DNA of 64,000 nt from CAWCKS01 sp963796195 (GCA_963796195.1 CAWCKS010000009.1:62001-126000), one strand, 5' to 3'. Shown: positions 35,208 to 44,569, numbered from the stretch's first letter. Notes: generated by a model from the sequence alone, not told the origin. Made by a program: numbers and translations.

Positions 35208-36959
35208 TCAGAGCTTGTAGGCGGTGCGGAACCCGCCCCAGTGGCGGCCCCTGACGCGGATCGGCACGTCGATCTCGCGCATCCACACCGTGATGCCGTT
35301 GCCCATGTCGCGCGGATAGCTCTGGATCAGGTAGGCGCGGGTGTTGCGGCCGGCGGCGAGTCCCGCTGTATCGTTGAAGATGCGGCGGTTGCGCGAGTTC
35401 GCGGTGTTCCAGGCGACGTCGCCCGGCCGCTGCGGCTTCGAGTAAACAGCGTTGTGCACCGGCAAATAGCCGTTGCGATCGACGCAGGCGCAGAATGCAA
35501 GCCGCGCATCGGCCGCCTTGAAACGTTCCTGGATGTCGGGCAGCACGCGCTCGGCCCAGTCGAGAAATTTTGCGCGATGCTGCTGCGGGTTGGTGCCATC
35601 GATTGCGACGTAGGTCTCATCGAACAGCGCATCGATCGAAATATCGCCACGCGTGACCGCGGTTTCGAACAGCGCGTTCAGCGCCTCGCCCGTCTGCATC
35701 GCCCGGGCAATCGCCTCGCTGTTCTCGTCATGGATCGCAAACAGCGTGTCCTCGATCTTTTCGGCATCGACGGCGACGAATTCCGCGCGTGCGCCGAGCG
35801 AGGTTTGTTCGACGATGCGGATTTTGCAGTCGCCGACGCCGGCAAGCTGCGCGGCAAGGATAGTTTGCTTCGGCAGCGCCGCAGCAGTTGATCCTGCGAT
35901 CAACACGCCGTTGCGCGCGATCTCATGCACCTCGGCCTTGATGGTCGCTCCAGTCGCGTTGATCTCGATTGCGATGTTGCACGGCAGCCGCTCCATCGCG
36001 TCGCTGCCCTTGCCGTCCTTCCGCCGCAACAGGATGGCGCAGCGCGCCTTCAGCTTGTCGACCAGCGCTTTCACCGCTTGTCCTGCTTCGGCAACCCTTG
36101 CGCCGTCGGTCTCAGCGCCGCGGGTCGCGCCGTCGATCTCGACGGCGCTCTCGCCAACCGTGGCGATGAAAGAGGTCGTGGCGCCAGCGTTTTGCACCAT
36201 CGCGCCGGTGGTCTTGCCCTGTTCGGCGACCGCGCCGTTGACGGCGTCGAACACCGGGCGGATCGCGGCGATGCTGTCGGTGATCTTGTGCACGGCGGCG
36301 ATCGAGCTCGCCGCATCGCTCTGCAAGGCCTCGACCTTGGCGCGGATCTCGTCGATCGCGTTCTGGGTCTGCGAGGCGAGCGCCTTCACCTCGGTCGCGA
36401 CGACGGCAAAGCCGCGGCCGGCTTCGCCGGCGCGGGCCGCCTCGATCGACGAATTCAGCGCCAGCAGCGCGGTCTGCCGCGCGATCTTGGCAATCAGGTC
36501 GACCACGTTGCCGATCGCTGCCGACGATTGCTGCAGGCGGTCGACATTCGCGCTCGCGTCTTGCGCCGCGGCACCGGCCTCGTCGGCGAGGCGGCCGGCA
36601 TCGCGCACCTGGGTTCCGATATCGCCGGCCGAGCGGGTGAAATGCTCCGCGGCTTGCGAAAAACTTTCGGCCGTGGTGCGGGCACCGCTGGCGCGGGCAT
36701 TCAGCGCACCAGTGCGCTGGCGGATCGCGGCCAGTGTTTGCGAGGCCGATTGCGCGCCGCCGGCGACGGATGTCGCGGCGCGCTCGAGCTGGCGCACCAT
36801 GCCCTTGAGCTCGATGTCGAGCAGGTCGAGAACGTCCTTGGCGCCGTCATCGACGATGACCGCGCCCATCGGTTCGCTGGTGCTGGAAACTTCCGACGGC
36901 ACAGTGGCGTCGCGCGTCGCTGCAGACGCAGAGCGGCGCCAGAACCACGCATTCGCCAT
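35208..36959 (-). CDS. Soluble methyl-accepting chemotaxis protein with PilZ-like domain
   Basis: A 583-residue receptor with no membrane helix. The signalling helices (about 45-310) carry IARQTALLALNSSIEAARAG and GRGFAVVATEVKALASQTQ, the CheA/CheW contact tip. A PilZ-like segment follows (about 325-420: ERLPCNIAIEI, EVHEIARNGVLI), and a C-terminal region ends with RVRGRHWGGFRTAYKL, where signal input is likely. The reversed order (signalling domain first) and cytoplasmic location suggest an internal cue, possibly c-di-GMP through the PilZ-like part. No che genes lie nearby. ATG at 36959. Confidence 0.85.
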   Translation of the reverse strand: MANAWFWRRSASAATRDATVPSEVSSTSEPMGAVIVDDGAKDVLDLLDIELKGMVRQLERAATSVAGGAQSASQTLAAIRQRTGALNARASGARTTAESFSQAAEHFTRSAGDIGTQVRDAGRLADEAGAAAQDASANVDRLQQSSAAIGNVVDLIAKIARQTALLALNSSIEAARAGEAGRGFAVVATEVKALASQTQNAIDEIRAKVEALQSDAASSIAAVHKITDSIAAIRPVFDAVNGAVAEQGKTTGAMVQNAGATTSFIATVGESAVEIDGATRGAETDGARVAEAGQAVKALVDKLKARCAILLRRKDGKGSDAMERLPCNIAIEINATGATIKAEVHEIARNGVLIAGSTAAALPKQTILAAQLAGVGDCKIRIVEQTSLGARAEFVAVDAEKIEDTLFAIHDENSEAIARAMQTGEALNALFETAVTRGDISIDALFDETYVAIDGTNPQQHRAKFLDWAERVLPDIQERFKAADARLAFCACVDRNGYLPVHNAVYSKPQRPGDVAWNTANSRNRRIFNDTAGLAAGRNTRAYLIQSYPRDMGNGITVWMREIDVPIRVRGRHWGGFRTAYKL

Positions 36960-37055
36960 GTTCTGTCCCCGGTCTGATTGACAGGAAAGTCCCGTGATAT
37001 GGTGTCACCTTGACGTTAAGCATGGGTTAACCAGCTTAGGCATTGAGGTACCTCT

Positions 37056-37083
37056 TTGATTCCGCATTGCCGCGTCCTATAAG
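37056..37083 (+). promoter_or_regulatory. Candidate sigma-70 promoter for yebC
   Basis: TTGATT (37056-37061), 16-base spacer, TATAAG (37078-37083), about 48 bases before the yebC start codon. Good match to housekeeping promoter consensus for an alphaproteobacterium; not proven. Confidence 0.45.
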
Positions 37084-37131
37084 GCCGCGCTTGCAGGGTA
37101 CCGAGAGAGCAATTCTGGACCGAGACGGCCG

Positions 37132-37878
37132 ATGGCGGGACATTCCCAATTCAAGAACATCATGCATCGCAAGGGGCGGCAGGACGCCCAGAAGTCGAAG
37201 GTGTTCGGCAAGCTTGCGCGCGAAATCACCGTGGCCGCCAAGCTCGGCACGCCGGACCCGGCGATGAACCCGCGCCTGCGCGCTGCCGTCATCGCGGCGC
37301 GCCAGGAGAACATGCCGAAGGACAATATCGAGCGCGCCATCAAGAAGGCGCTCGGTGGCGACAGCGAGAACTACGATGAGATCCGTTACGAGGGCTATGG
37401 CCCCGGCGGCGTCGCCGTGATCGTCGAGGCGCTGACCGACAACCGCAATCGTGCCGCTTCCGACGTCCGCTCCTACTTCACCAAGTCCGGCGGCAACCTC
37501 GGCGAGACTGGATCGGTGGCGTTCATGTTCGACCGGGTCGGCGTGATCGAATACGACGCATCTGTCGCCTCCGAAGATGCGGTGATGGAAGCCGCCATCG
37601 AAGCCGGCGCCGACGACGTGGTGTCGAGCGAATCCGGGCACGAGATCTATGCCTCGCAGGAGACCTTCCGCGACGTCGCCAAGGCGCTGGAAGCGAAGTT
37701 CGGCGAGCCCCGCAAGGCCGCGTTGACCTGGAAGCCGCAGAACACGATTGCGGTCGACGACGAGACCGGCGAGAAGCTGTTGAAGCTGATCGATCAGCTC
37801 AACGAGCACGACGACGTGCAGAACGTTTACGCCAACTTCGAGGTCTCCGACGCGCTGATGGCCAGGGTCGGCGGCTGA
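37132..37878 (+). CDS. YebC/PmpR family DNA-binding or translation-associated regulator
   Basis: A 248-residue YebC-family protein: MAGHSQFKNIMHRKGRQDAQK at the start, RQENMPKDNIERAIKKALGG, and the acidic C-terminal region. Full length. Some members repress quorum-sensing genes, others relieve ribosome stalling at proline-rich stretches; the sequence does not separate these. In Proteobacteria it often precedes ruvC, as here, except that an mgtE gene has come between them. Confidence 0.93.
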   Translation: MAGHSQFKNIMHRKGRQDAQKSKVFGKLAREITVAAKLGTPDPAMNPRLRAAVIAARQENMPKDNIERAIKKALGGDSENYDEIRYEGYGPGGVAVIVEALTDNRNRAASDVRSYFTKSGGNLGETGSVAFMFDRVGVIEYDASVASEDAVMEAAIEAGADDVVSSESGHEIYASQETFRDVAKALEAKFGEPRKAALTWKPQNTIAVDDETGEKLLKLIDQLNEHDDVQNVYANFEVSDALMARVGG

Positions 37879-37935
37879 CGCTCCGCACGACCGTCCTGCC
37901 AAATTCGCGCCGCGCAATTTTTTCTTGACGGCATC

Positions 37936-37963
37936 GCGCATGTGGATCATGTCCACCATGCGT
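37936..37963. other. Hairpin in the yebC-mgtE intergenic region
   Basis: CGCATGTGGA...TCCACCATGCG forms a stem of about 10 pairs with one bulge, preceded by a T-rich stretch (TTTTTTCTTG at 37918). It may be a minus-strand terminator or a leader element of mgtE. It does not resemble a magnesium riboswitch. Confidence 0.35.
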
Positions 37964-38119
37964 GCGTTCTATTGTCTTGAATAAGCGCGCGTCGCCGGAA
38001 ACCTCAAACCATGCCAAGCGACAGTCGACCCAACCTGACATCGACCGACAGGGTCTGAGCGCGCACAAGTCCTGGCTCGCCGACCCTGCCTGCGACGGCA
38101 GCATCCGTATGGTGAGCCT

Positions 38120-39496
38120 ATGACCGACACCGAGGTTAAGCCCGAGAGCGAGCAGTTCAGCCCGTTTCAGCTTGCGGCGCGGCTTGCGCGAAATGACGTC
38201 GCCGACAGCGTCGAGGTGATCAATCAGCTGTCGCCGCCCGAGGCGGCGGCGGTGATCGAGCTATTACCCAACGACATCGCGATCGGGATTCTCGACAAGC
38301 CCGAGCTCGACTTCGGTGCCGAGATCATCGAGGCGCTGCCGCGCAGGCACGCGACGACCCTGCTGTCGGGAATGTCCGCCGACGTGGCCGCCGACACGGT
38401 GCAACTGCTGGAGGAGCCGGCCCGCTCCGAGATCCTGGCTGCTCTCGACGAGGCGACGCGCGCCACCATCACCGCCCTGCTGTCGTATCCGGAAAACACC
38501 GCCGGCAGCATGATGACGACGGAGTTCGTCAGCGCGCCGTCGAACTGGACCGTGACGCAGACGCTCGAGCACATCCGCCAGGTCGAGCGCACCCGCGAGA
38601 CCGTTTATGCGATCTATGTGCTCGATCCGGTTTCCCGGCGGCTGATCGGCGCGGTGACGCTGCGCCGCCTGATCTCGGGCGAGCCTTCGGCCTCGATCCT
38701 GTCACTGGTGCCGTCGACCGGGCCAGTCACGACTTCACCGCTGATCGACCGCGAGGAGGTGGCCCGGCTGATCTCCAAGTACGACCTGCTCGCGGTGCCT
38801 GTGGTCGACCGCGGCGGCCACGTGCTCGGGATCGTCACCGTCGACGACATCATCGACACCATCATCGAGGAAAGCACCGAGGACGTGCAGAAATTCGGTG
38901 GCATGGAGGCGACCGAGGAAGCCTACCTGCAAGTCGGCCTTGGTGAGATGATCCGCAAGCGCGGCGGCTGGCTCTGCCTGCTGTTCGTCTCGGAGATGCT
39001 GACCGCCAGCGCGATGCAGCACTTCGAGAGCGAGCTGGAAAAGGCGATCGTGCTGACCCTGTTCATTCCGTTGATCATGAGTTCGGGCGGCAATTCCGGC
39101 TCGCAGGCGACCTCGCTCCTGATCCGTTCGCTGGCGCTGCACGATGTCAAACTCGGCGACTGGTGGCGCGTGGTGCTTCGCGAGTTGCCGACCGGCATCA
39201 TTTTGGGGGCGATCCTCGGCGTGATCGGCGTCGTTCGTATCGTGGTCTGGCAGAAGGTCGGCTTCTTCGACTACGGCGAGCACTGGCTGTTGGTCGCCGC
39301 AACCGTCTTTACCGCGCTGATCGGTGTGGTGACATTCGGCTCGGTCGCGGGCTCGATGTTGCCGTTTGCCTTGCAGCGGATCGGGTTTGATCCCGCGAGC
39401 GCGTCGGCACCGTTTGTCGCCACATTGGTCGATGTTACTGGTTTGATGATCTATTTCAGTGTTGCGCTGGTGATTTTGCGCGGGACTTTGCTGTAG
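38120..39496 (+). CDS. mgtE: Magnesium transporter MgtE
   Basis: A 458-residue inner-membrane Mg2+ channel: MgtE N domain (about 40-140, helical HEAT-like), a pair of CBS domains (about 140-265, including IDREEVARLISKYDLLAVPVVDRGG) that sense cytoplasmic Mg2+, and five membrane helices (about 290-458) with NSGSQATSLLIRSLALHD, the conserved pore motif. Full length with no frame break. It lies between yebC and ruvC on the same strand, not in their usual neighbourhood. Confidence 0.94.
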   Translation: MTDTEVKPESEQFSPFQLAARLARNDVADSVEVINQLSPPEAAAVIELLPNDIAIGILDKPELDFGAEIIEALPRRHATTLLSGMSADVAADTVQLLEEPARSEILAALDEATRATITALLSYPENTAGSMMTTEFVSAPSNWTVTQTLEHIRQVERTRETVYAIYVLDPVSRRLIGAVTLRRLISGEPSASILSLVPSTGPVTTSPLIDREEVARLISKYDLLAVPVVDRGGHVLGIVTVDDIIDTIIEESTEDVQKFGGMEATEEAYLQVGLGEMIRKRGGWLCLLFVSEMLTASAMQHFESELEKAIVLTLFIPLIMSSGGNSGSQATSLLIRSLALHDVKLGDWWRVVLRELPTGIILGAILGVIGVVRIVVWQKVGFFDYGEHWLLVAATVFTALIGVVTFGSVAGSMLPFALQRIGFDPASASAPFVATLVDVTGLMIYFSVALVILRGTLL

Positions 39497-39537
39497 CGGC
39501 GTCGGACGGCGCTCACCGTTTCGGTTATGCTGGGTTC

Positions 39538-40050
39538 ATGCAACGTTCCGCGATTCGCATTATCGGCATCGATCCCGGCCTCCGCCGCACCGGCTGGGGC
39601 GTGATCGAGAGCGACGGCAACCGGCTGATCTTCATCGCCTGCGGCTCGGTGGAAACGTCCGATCGCGCGCCGACCGCGGAGCGGCTCCGCGTCATTCATG
39701 AAGGGCTGTCGCGCGTGCTCGTCGACTTCGCGCCAGTCGAGGCCGCGGTCGAGCAAACCTTCGTCAACAAGGATGGCGCGGCGACGCTGAAGCTCGGCCA
39801 GGCCCGCGGCGTCGCGATGCTGGCGCCCGCCCTGTGCGGCCTCACGGTTGCCGAATACGCGCCGAATCAGGTCAAGAAGACCGTGGTTGGCGCCGGCCAT
39901 GCCGACAAGACCCAGATCCGCGTCATGCTCGGCGTCTTGTTGCCGAAGGCCGATCCAAGGACCGCCGACGCCGCCGACGCACTCGCGATCGCGATCACCC
40001 ACGCCCATCAGCGCCAGAGCGTGGCGCTCAAGCTGGCGCTCGCGCGATGA
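39538..40050 (+). CDS. ruvC: Crossover junction endodeoxyribonuclease RuvC
   Basis: A 170-residue Holliday-junction resolvase. The RNase H-like fold starts IRIIGIDPGLRRTGWG with the first catalytic aspartate; EQTFVNKDGAATLKLGQARG and a C-terminal DAADALAIAITHAHQ supply the other acidic residues. It works with the RuvAB branch-migration motor encoded downstream. Intact, unlike ruvA and ruvB here. Confidence 0.95.
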   Translation: MQRSAIRIIGIDPGLRRTGWGVIESDGNRLIFIACGSVETSDRAPTAERLRVIHEGLSRVLVDFAPVEAAVEQTFVNKDGAATLKLGQARGVAMLAPALCGLTVAEYAPNQVKKTVVGAGHADKTQIRVMLGVLLPKADPRTADAADALAIAITHAHQRQSVALKLALAR

Positions 40051-40085
40051 CAAATTCGACTATGAAATTCGCGAGCCTGCGCGCG

Positions 40086-40200
40086 CTCCCTCCCCCTGAA
40101 AGGGGGAGGGTCAGGGTGGGGGTCTCCCCAGGCACTGCGCGTGACAGACCCCCAGCCGACATGCTGACGCATGTCGACGTCCCCCTTGCAGGGGGAGGTG
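40086..40200. repeat. Intergenic GC-rich repeat between ruvC and ruvA
   Basis: Contains the perfect hairpin CCCTCCCCCT/AGGGGGAGGG (40088-40110), then CCCCCAGCCGACATGCTGACGCATGTCGACG and CCCCCTTGCAGGGGG. Same general class of dispersed rhizobial repeat as 19220-19368. It stretches the ruvC-ruvA gap and may reduce read-through. Confidence 0.75.
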
Positions 40201-40237
40201 GCGCGAAACGCTCGGCTGCTTCGCGAGGACACTTGCG

Positions 40238-40856
40238 ATGATCGGCAAGCTGAAGGGCCTCGATCAACTCCTACGGCGAGGATTACGTCATCCTCGACGT
40301 GCAGGGCGTCGGCTACCAGGTGCATTGCTCGGGCCGCACCTTGCAGGCGCTGCCGTCGGTCGGCGAGCCCGCGGTGCTGTCGATCGAGACTTACGTGCGC
40401 GAGGATCAGATCAAACTGTTCGGCTTCCGTACCGATCTCGAGCGTGAATGGTTTCGCCTGCTGCAGACCGTGCAGGGCGTCGGCGCCAAGGTCGCGCTCG
40501 CCGTGCTCGGCACGCTGTCGCCGCACGATCTCGCCAACGCCATTGCGCTGCGCGACAAGGCCGCGGTGGCGCGCACGCCGGGCGTCGGGCCGAAGGTGGC
40601 CGAGCGCATCGTCACCGAACTCAAGGACAAGGCGCCGGCGATTGCCAATATCGACCCGGCGGTGGTGCAGCTGTCCGGCGCCATCGACGACCGCCGTGCG
40701 CCGCAACCCGTGCAGGACGCGATCTCCGCGCTGATCAATCTCGGCTATGGCCAGCCGCAGGCCGCTGCCGCGATCGCCGCCGCGATGCGTTCCGCCGGTG
40801 ACAAGGCCGAAACCGCGCAGCTGATCCGGCTTGGTCTGAAGGAGCTGGCGAAGTGA
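40238..40856 (+). CDS. ruvA: Holliday junction branch migration protein RuvA, one frameshift
   Basis: About 205 residues: MIGKLKGL at the start, frame break near 40265, then NSYGEDYVILDVQGVGYQVH, the helix-hairpin-helix runs LLQTVQGVGAKVALAVL and ARTPGVGPKVAERIVTELKD, and the C-terminal RuvB-binding domain ending RLGLKELAK. RuvA binds the four-way junction and loads RuvB. The 619-base span fits the family length plus or minus one base, so one indel explains the break. The stop overlaps the probable GTG start of ruvB. Confidence 0.9.
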
Positions 40857-41913
40857 ACAGCAACCGCCATCGCGTCTGGTCAGCGCCGAGCGCCGTGAGG
40901 ATGATGCCGCGGACTCGTCGCTCCGCCCGCAGCGCCTCTCCGAATTCGTCGGCCAGGAACAGGCGCGGCAGAACCTGTCTGTGTTCATCGATGCCGCCAA
41001 GAAACGCGGCGAGGCGCTCGACCACGTGCTGTTTGTCGGCCCGCCGGGTCTCGGCAAGACAACGCTGGCGCAAATCGTCGCGCGCGAACTCGGCGTCGGC
41101 TTTCGCGCCACGTCAGGGCCCGTCATCGCCAAGGCCGGCGATCTTGCGGCGCTCCTGACCGGCCTCGAAGAGCGCGACGTTCTCTTCATCGACGAAATCC
41201 ACCGGCTCAATCCGGCCGTCGAGGAAATCCTCTATCCCGCGATGGAGGATTTTCAGCTCGATCTCATCATCGGCGAGGGGCCGGCGGCGCGCTCGGTCAA
41301 GATCGAGATCGCGAAGTTCACGCTGGTCGGCGCGACGACGCGCGCCGGCCTGCTGACCAATCCGCTGCGCGACCGCTTCGGCATCCCGATCCGCCTGAAT
41401 TTTTACACCGTCGCCGAGCTCGAGCACATCGTGACCCGCGGCGCGCGCGTGCTCGGCGTTGCGATCTCGGCCGATGGCGCCAACGAAATCGCGCGGCGCT
41501 CGCGCGGCACCCCGCGCATCGCCGGGCGGCTGTTGCGCCGGGTGCGCGATTTCGCCTCCGTGGACGACGCGAAGGCGATCGACCGTGCCATCGCCGACAA
41601 GGCGCTGAAGGCGCTCGAGGTCGATGCCGCCGGCCTCGACGCGATGGATCGCCGTTACCTTACGACCATCGCAATGAACTACGGCGGCGGGCCGGTCGGC
41701 GTCGAGACGCATGGCCGCTGCGCTGTCGGAGCCGCGCGATGCCATCGAGGACATCATCGAGCCGTATCTGATCCAGTGCGGACTTCTGCAGCGCACGCCG
41801 CGCGGGCGGCTGTTACCTCGCACGCCTTCCGCCATCTCGGCCTCGCCGAGCCGGCGCGCGATCCCGCGCAGTTCGGCCTGTTCAACGATCGCGCCGACGA
41901 CGAGCTTCGTTAA
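40853..41913 (+). CDS. ruvB: Holliday junction ATPase RuvB, three frameshifts
   Basis: Branch-migration motor of about 350 residues. It starts with GTG at 40853 overlapping ruvA. The frame breaks near 40872, before LVSAERREDDAADSSLRPQR. The main part carries Walker A FVGPPGLGKTTLAQ, Walker B DVLFIDEIHRL, sensor 1 LVGATTRAG and the arginine finger region NPLRDRFG. It breaks again near 41709 (one extra C before MAAALSEPRDAIED) and near 41814 (one missing A before TSHAFRHLGLAEP), ending at 41913. Three single-base indels in a conserved repair gene are most likely sequence errors. Confidence 0.9.
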
Positions 41914-41931
41914 TTCCGGAAGTTGGTTGTC

Positions 41932-41990
41932 ATGGCCGGGCTTAGCCGTTCGAAGAACGGCGTCGCTTCGCTCGCCTATGTCCCGGCCAT
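41932..41990. repeat. Rhizobial palindromic repeat (ATGGCCGGG family)
   Basis: ATGGCCGGG at 41932-41940 pairs with CCCGGCCAT at 41982-41990, and a perfect inner hairpin GCCGTTC/GAACGGC with a GAA loop lies at 41945-41961. Typical dispersed Bradyrhizobium palindrome, just behind ruvB. Confidence 0.75.
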
Positions 41991-42169
41991 CTCGATAAGG
42001 GACGCAGCGCGCCCCTAAGCGAGATCACCTGGCCAGTCCGGTGATGCGGTCGGACGCAATCATGAAATCTTCGTCATTAACCACCTTGTCGCATCCGCCA
42101 TTACGCCGGCATCGCAATTCCGCTTCAATCAGGACCTAGCGGAAGCTCCGCATCACCCGTTGATCGTTC

Positions 42170-43091
42170 ATGATCTCGCGACGCCATTTCCTTCGTCTGG
42201 TTACAAGCTTCGGTGCGCTCAGTGCCTCGACCGTCGCCTATGGCTTCACCGTCGAGCCGCTGCTGCGGCTGCACGTCGCGCGCTACAATCTCAATCCGCC
42301 GCAATGGCCGAAGGATCTGCCGCTGAAGATCGCCGCGGTCGCCGACATCCACGCCTGCGATCCCTGGATGACGGAAGAGCATATCGAGGCGATCGTCGAG
42401 CGCACCAATTCGTTGAACGCCGACATCATCCTTCTGCTCGGCGATTATTTTGCCGGCCACCGGTTCGTGAACCGCTATCTCGATTCCGCCGAATGGGCGC
42501 GCCCGCTGGCGCAACTGAAAGCGCCGCTCGGCGTCCATGCCATCCTCGGCAATCACGACTGGTGGCACGACCGTGAAGCACAGCAATTGCACCGCGGGCC
42601 GACGATCGCGCGCCGCGCGCTCGAGGCGGTGCAAATTCCGGTTTACGAGAACGATGCCGTGCGGTTGACCTGCGAACGGCAAGCCGTTCTGGCTTGCCGG
42701 CCTCGGCGACCAGCTCGCGTTCATTCCGAGCCGGCGCATTCGTCCGGGCTTGCGGGTCGGCGTCGATGATCTCGGCAAGACGCTTGGCAAGGTCACCGAT
42801 GATGCGCCACTGATCCTGATGGCCCATGAGCCTGATGTTGCGATGAGGGTGCCGGGCCGGGTGGCGCTGACGCTATCGGGTCATACCCATGGCGGGCAGG
42901 TCAGGATGTTCGGCTGGTCGCCGGTAGTGCCGTCGCGTTATGGCGCGAAGCTCGCCTATGGCCATCGCCGCGAGGCCTGCGACATCGTGGTGTCCGGCGG
43001 GCTCGGCTGCAGCATCGTCCCGTTCCGGCTCGGCGTGCCGCCGGAAATCGTGCTGGTCACCCTCGGCGAATCTTCCCCTGCCACGGCGTGA
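42170..43091 (+). CDS. Tat-exported metallophosphoesterase, one frameshift
   Basis: About 306 residues. The leader MISRRHFLRLVTSFGALSAS has a twin-arginine motif (SRRHFLRL), so it is probably exported folded. Calcineurin-like metal motifs: AVADIHACDPWM, LLGDYFAGH, ILGNHDWWHD, then GHTHGGQVR after the break. The frame is lost near 42676 and resumes as NGKPFWLAGLGDQLAFIPS, which a one-base deletion would restore. Relatives such as YaeI-type enzymes cleave phosphodiesters or UDP-diacylglucosamine-like substrates; the substrate is not known. Confidence 0.82.
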
Positions 43092-43162
43092 ATTTCAGTT
43101 TGCTTGTCCGCTGTCATTGAAGTGTAATAAGGGTTCCACTCCCGCGCGGTAGGGTTTTCAGC

Positions 43163-43358
43163 ATGCGTACAACCGTGGCGATCGACGACAAGCTTATTGG
43201 CCAAGGCCCAGGAATTCACCGGGCTGCACGAAAAGTCCGAGCTGCTGCGTGAGGCCCTCAAGGCTTTGATCGAGCGCGAGAATTCGCGCCGGCTGGCGCG
43301 GCTCGGCGGGATCGAGCAGCGGCTCAAGGCAATCCGCCGCCGTCGCGCGCATCGTTGA
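43163..43358 (+). CDS. VapB-type antitoxin, one frameshift, no toxin partner
   Basis: MRTTVAIDDKL at 43163 continues, after a one-base shift near 43192, as LAKAQEFTGLHEKSELLRE, ALKALIERENSRRLARLGG and a basic tail to a TGA at 43358, about 65 residues in all. This is the VapB (DUF2191-like) ribbon-helix-helix antitoxin form. No PIN-domain VapC follows; the next gene is ybgC only 40 bases on. It is therefore either an orphan antitoxin or a remnant. Confidence 0.65.
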
Positions 43359-43398
43359 GCGCTGGTTTTCCGCCGCTGCGGCGGGCCATGATCCACTG

Positions 43399-43872
43399 AT
43401 GTCAGGTAAAGCGTCTCCGACCGCCGCGCTGGACGGTGCGATCCGCGACGGCCGCCACGTCATGCAGGTCCGGGTGTTCTATGAGGACACCGACTTTTCC
43501 GGCGTCGTCTACCACGCGAGCTACCTGCGCTTCATGGAGCGCGGCCGCACCAACTATCTTCGCCTGCTCGGCACCGATCATCGCGCGTTGTTCGAGGAAA
43601 CCGGGCGAGAGGCGCCGGGCTTTGCCTTCGTCGTGCGCACCATGCATATCGAATATTTGAAGCCGGCGAAGATGGACGATGTCCTCGACATCGTCACGCT
43701 GCCGCACGAGGTGAAGGGCGCCTCGATCACGCTTCAGCAGGAGGTCCGCCGCGGCGATGAGCTCCTGGTCGAGGCGAAGGTCCGCGTCGCGTTCGTCTCG
43801 GGCGGCCGGGCGCGGCCGATCCCGAAGGCGCTGCGCGTGGCGATGAAAGCTGGAGTAGCGGATGGCGAATAG
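43399..43872 (+). CDS. ybgC: Tol-Pal associated acyl-CoA thioesterase YbgC
   Basis: A 157-residue hotdog-fold thioesterase. YEDTDFSGVVYHASYLRFMERGR (about residues 28-50) contains the catalytic aspartate and tyrosine/histidine surroundings. It hydrolyses short-chain or phospholipid-linked acyl-CoA and normally heads the tol-pal operon. Here tolQ lies 8 kb downstream, beyond unrelated genes. Intact. Confidence 0.92.
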   Translation: MSGKASPTAALDGAIRDGRHVMQVRVFYEDTDFSGVVYHASYLRFMERGRTNYLRLLGTDHRALFEETGREAPGFAFVVRTMHIEYLKPAKMDDVLDIVTLPHEVKGASITLQQEVRRGDELLVEAKVRVAFVSGGRARPIPKALRVAMKAGVADGE

Positions 43873-43920
43873 CGAACGTCTCCTAGCTATTCGCTACTCC
43901 CTATTCGCCATTCGCCTCTT
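43851..43920. repeat. GAATAG/CTATTC inverted repeat cluster at the ybgC 3' end
   Basis: GGAGTAGCGGATGGCGAATAG at the 3' end of ybgC is mirrored by CTATTCGCTACTCC and CTATTCGCCATTCGCC just behind the stop. The pair can form a long imperfect hairpin and resembles GAATAG-type rhizobial repeats. It overlaps the last codons of ybgC. Confidence 0.55.
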
Positions 43921-43927
43921 CTTTTCG

Positions 43928-44569
43928 TCACGCCGCCTTGTGGCGCGCGAGTTCGGCCTGGTACAGCGTGAACTCTTCGCCCGTGGCCTTCGCCACGCTC
44001 GGACGCGCCCGCATCCGATCGTAGTAGGACTTGATCGCCGGCCAGCGCTTCAGGTCGAGCGGCGGCAGCACCGTCGTCCAGTTCAGCACGGTCACCATGT
44101 AGGCGTCCGCGACGCTGAAATGATCGAGCAGGAATTCCCGGCCCTCGAGATACTTGTTCAGATAATCCAGCCGCGCCGAATATCGTTCGGCGACGTAGGA
44201 TTTCATCTCGGCCGGCGATTTCTTGTCGAGCATCGGCACGAACAGGCCCTTGTGCAGTTCGGTGCCGATGAAGCACAGCCACTGCTGCAGCCGCGCCCGT
44301 TCCATCGGCGTCTGCGCGCCGATGCCGGCGTTGGGGAAGCGCTCGGCGACGTACTGCAGGATCGCCGCATTCTCGGTCAGCACGGTACCATCCTCGATGC
44401 GGATGGTCGGCACCAGGCCGAGCGGGTTGACCGCCCAGAAGTCGGCATTGTCCTGCACCACGCGCTTGGTCTTGGGATCGACTTCGAGGAAGTTGGCGTC
44501 GCCACCGGCTTCATAGAGCGCGATCCGGGTGGCCATCGAGCAGGCAAGCGGGGAGAAATAGAGGTCCAT
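43928..44569 (-). CDS. Glutathione S-transferase family protein
   Basis: A 213-residue GST: thioredoxin-like N-domain (MDLYFSPLACSMATRIALYEAG, with the SPLACS active-site region and the IEDGTVLTENAAILQYV glutathione-binding loop) and a helical C-domain (AEMKSYVAERYSARLDYLNKYL). It conjugates glutathione to electrophiles or acts in detoxification. It is divergent from a TetR gene and the operator at 44631 lies between them, so the TetR protein probably represses it. Confidence 0.9.
   Translation of the reverse strand: MDLYFSPLACSMATRIALYEAGGDANFLEVDPKTKRVVQDNADFWAVNPLGLVPTIRIEDGTVLTENAAILQYVAERFPNAGIGAQTPMERARLQQWLCFIGTELHKGLFVPMLDKKSPAEMKSYVAERYSARLDYLNKYLEGREFLLDHFSVADAYMVTVLNWTTVLPPLDLKRWPAIKSYYDRMRARPSVAKATGEEFTLYQAELARHKAA

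Noticed and set aside
37879..38119. Magnesium riboswitch (M-box or ykkC-like) before mgtE
   Set aside because: Only one short hairpin is present and none of the conserved M-box segments can be found.
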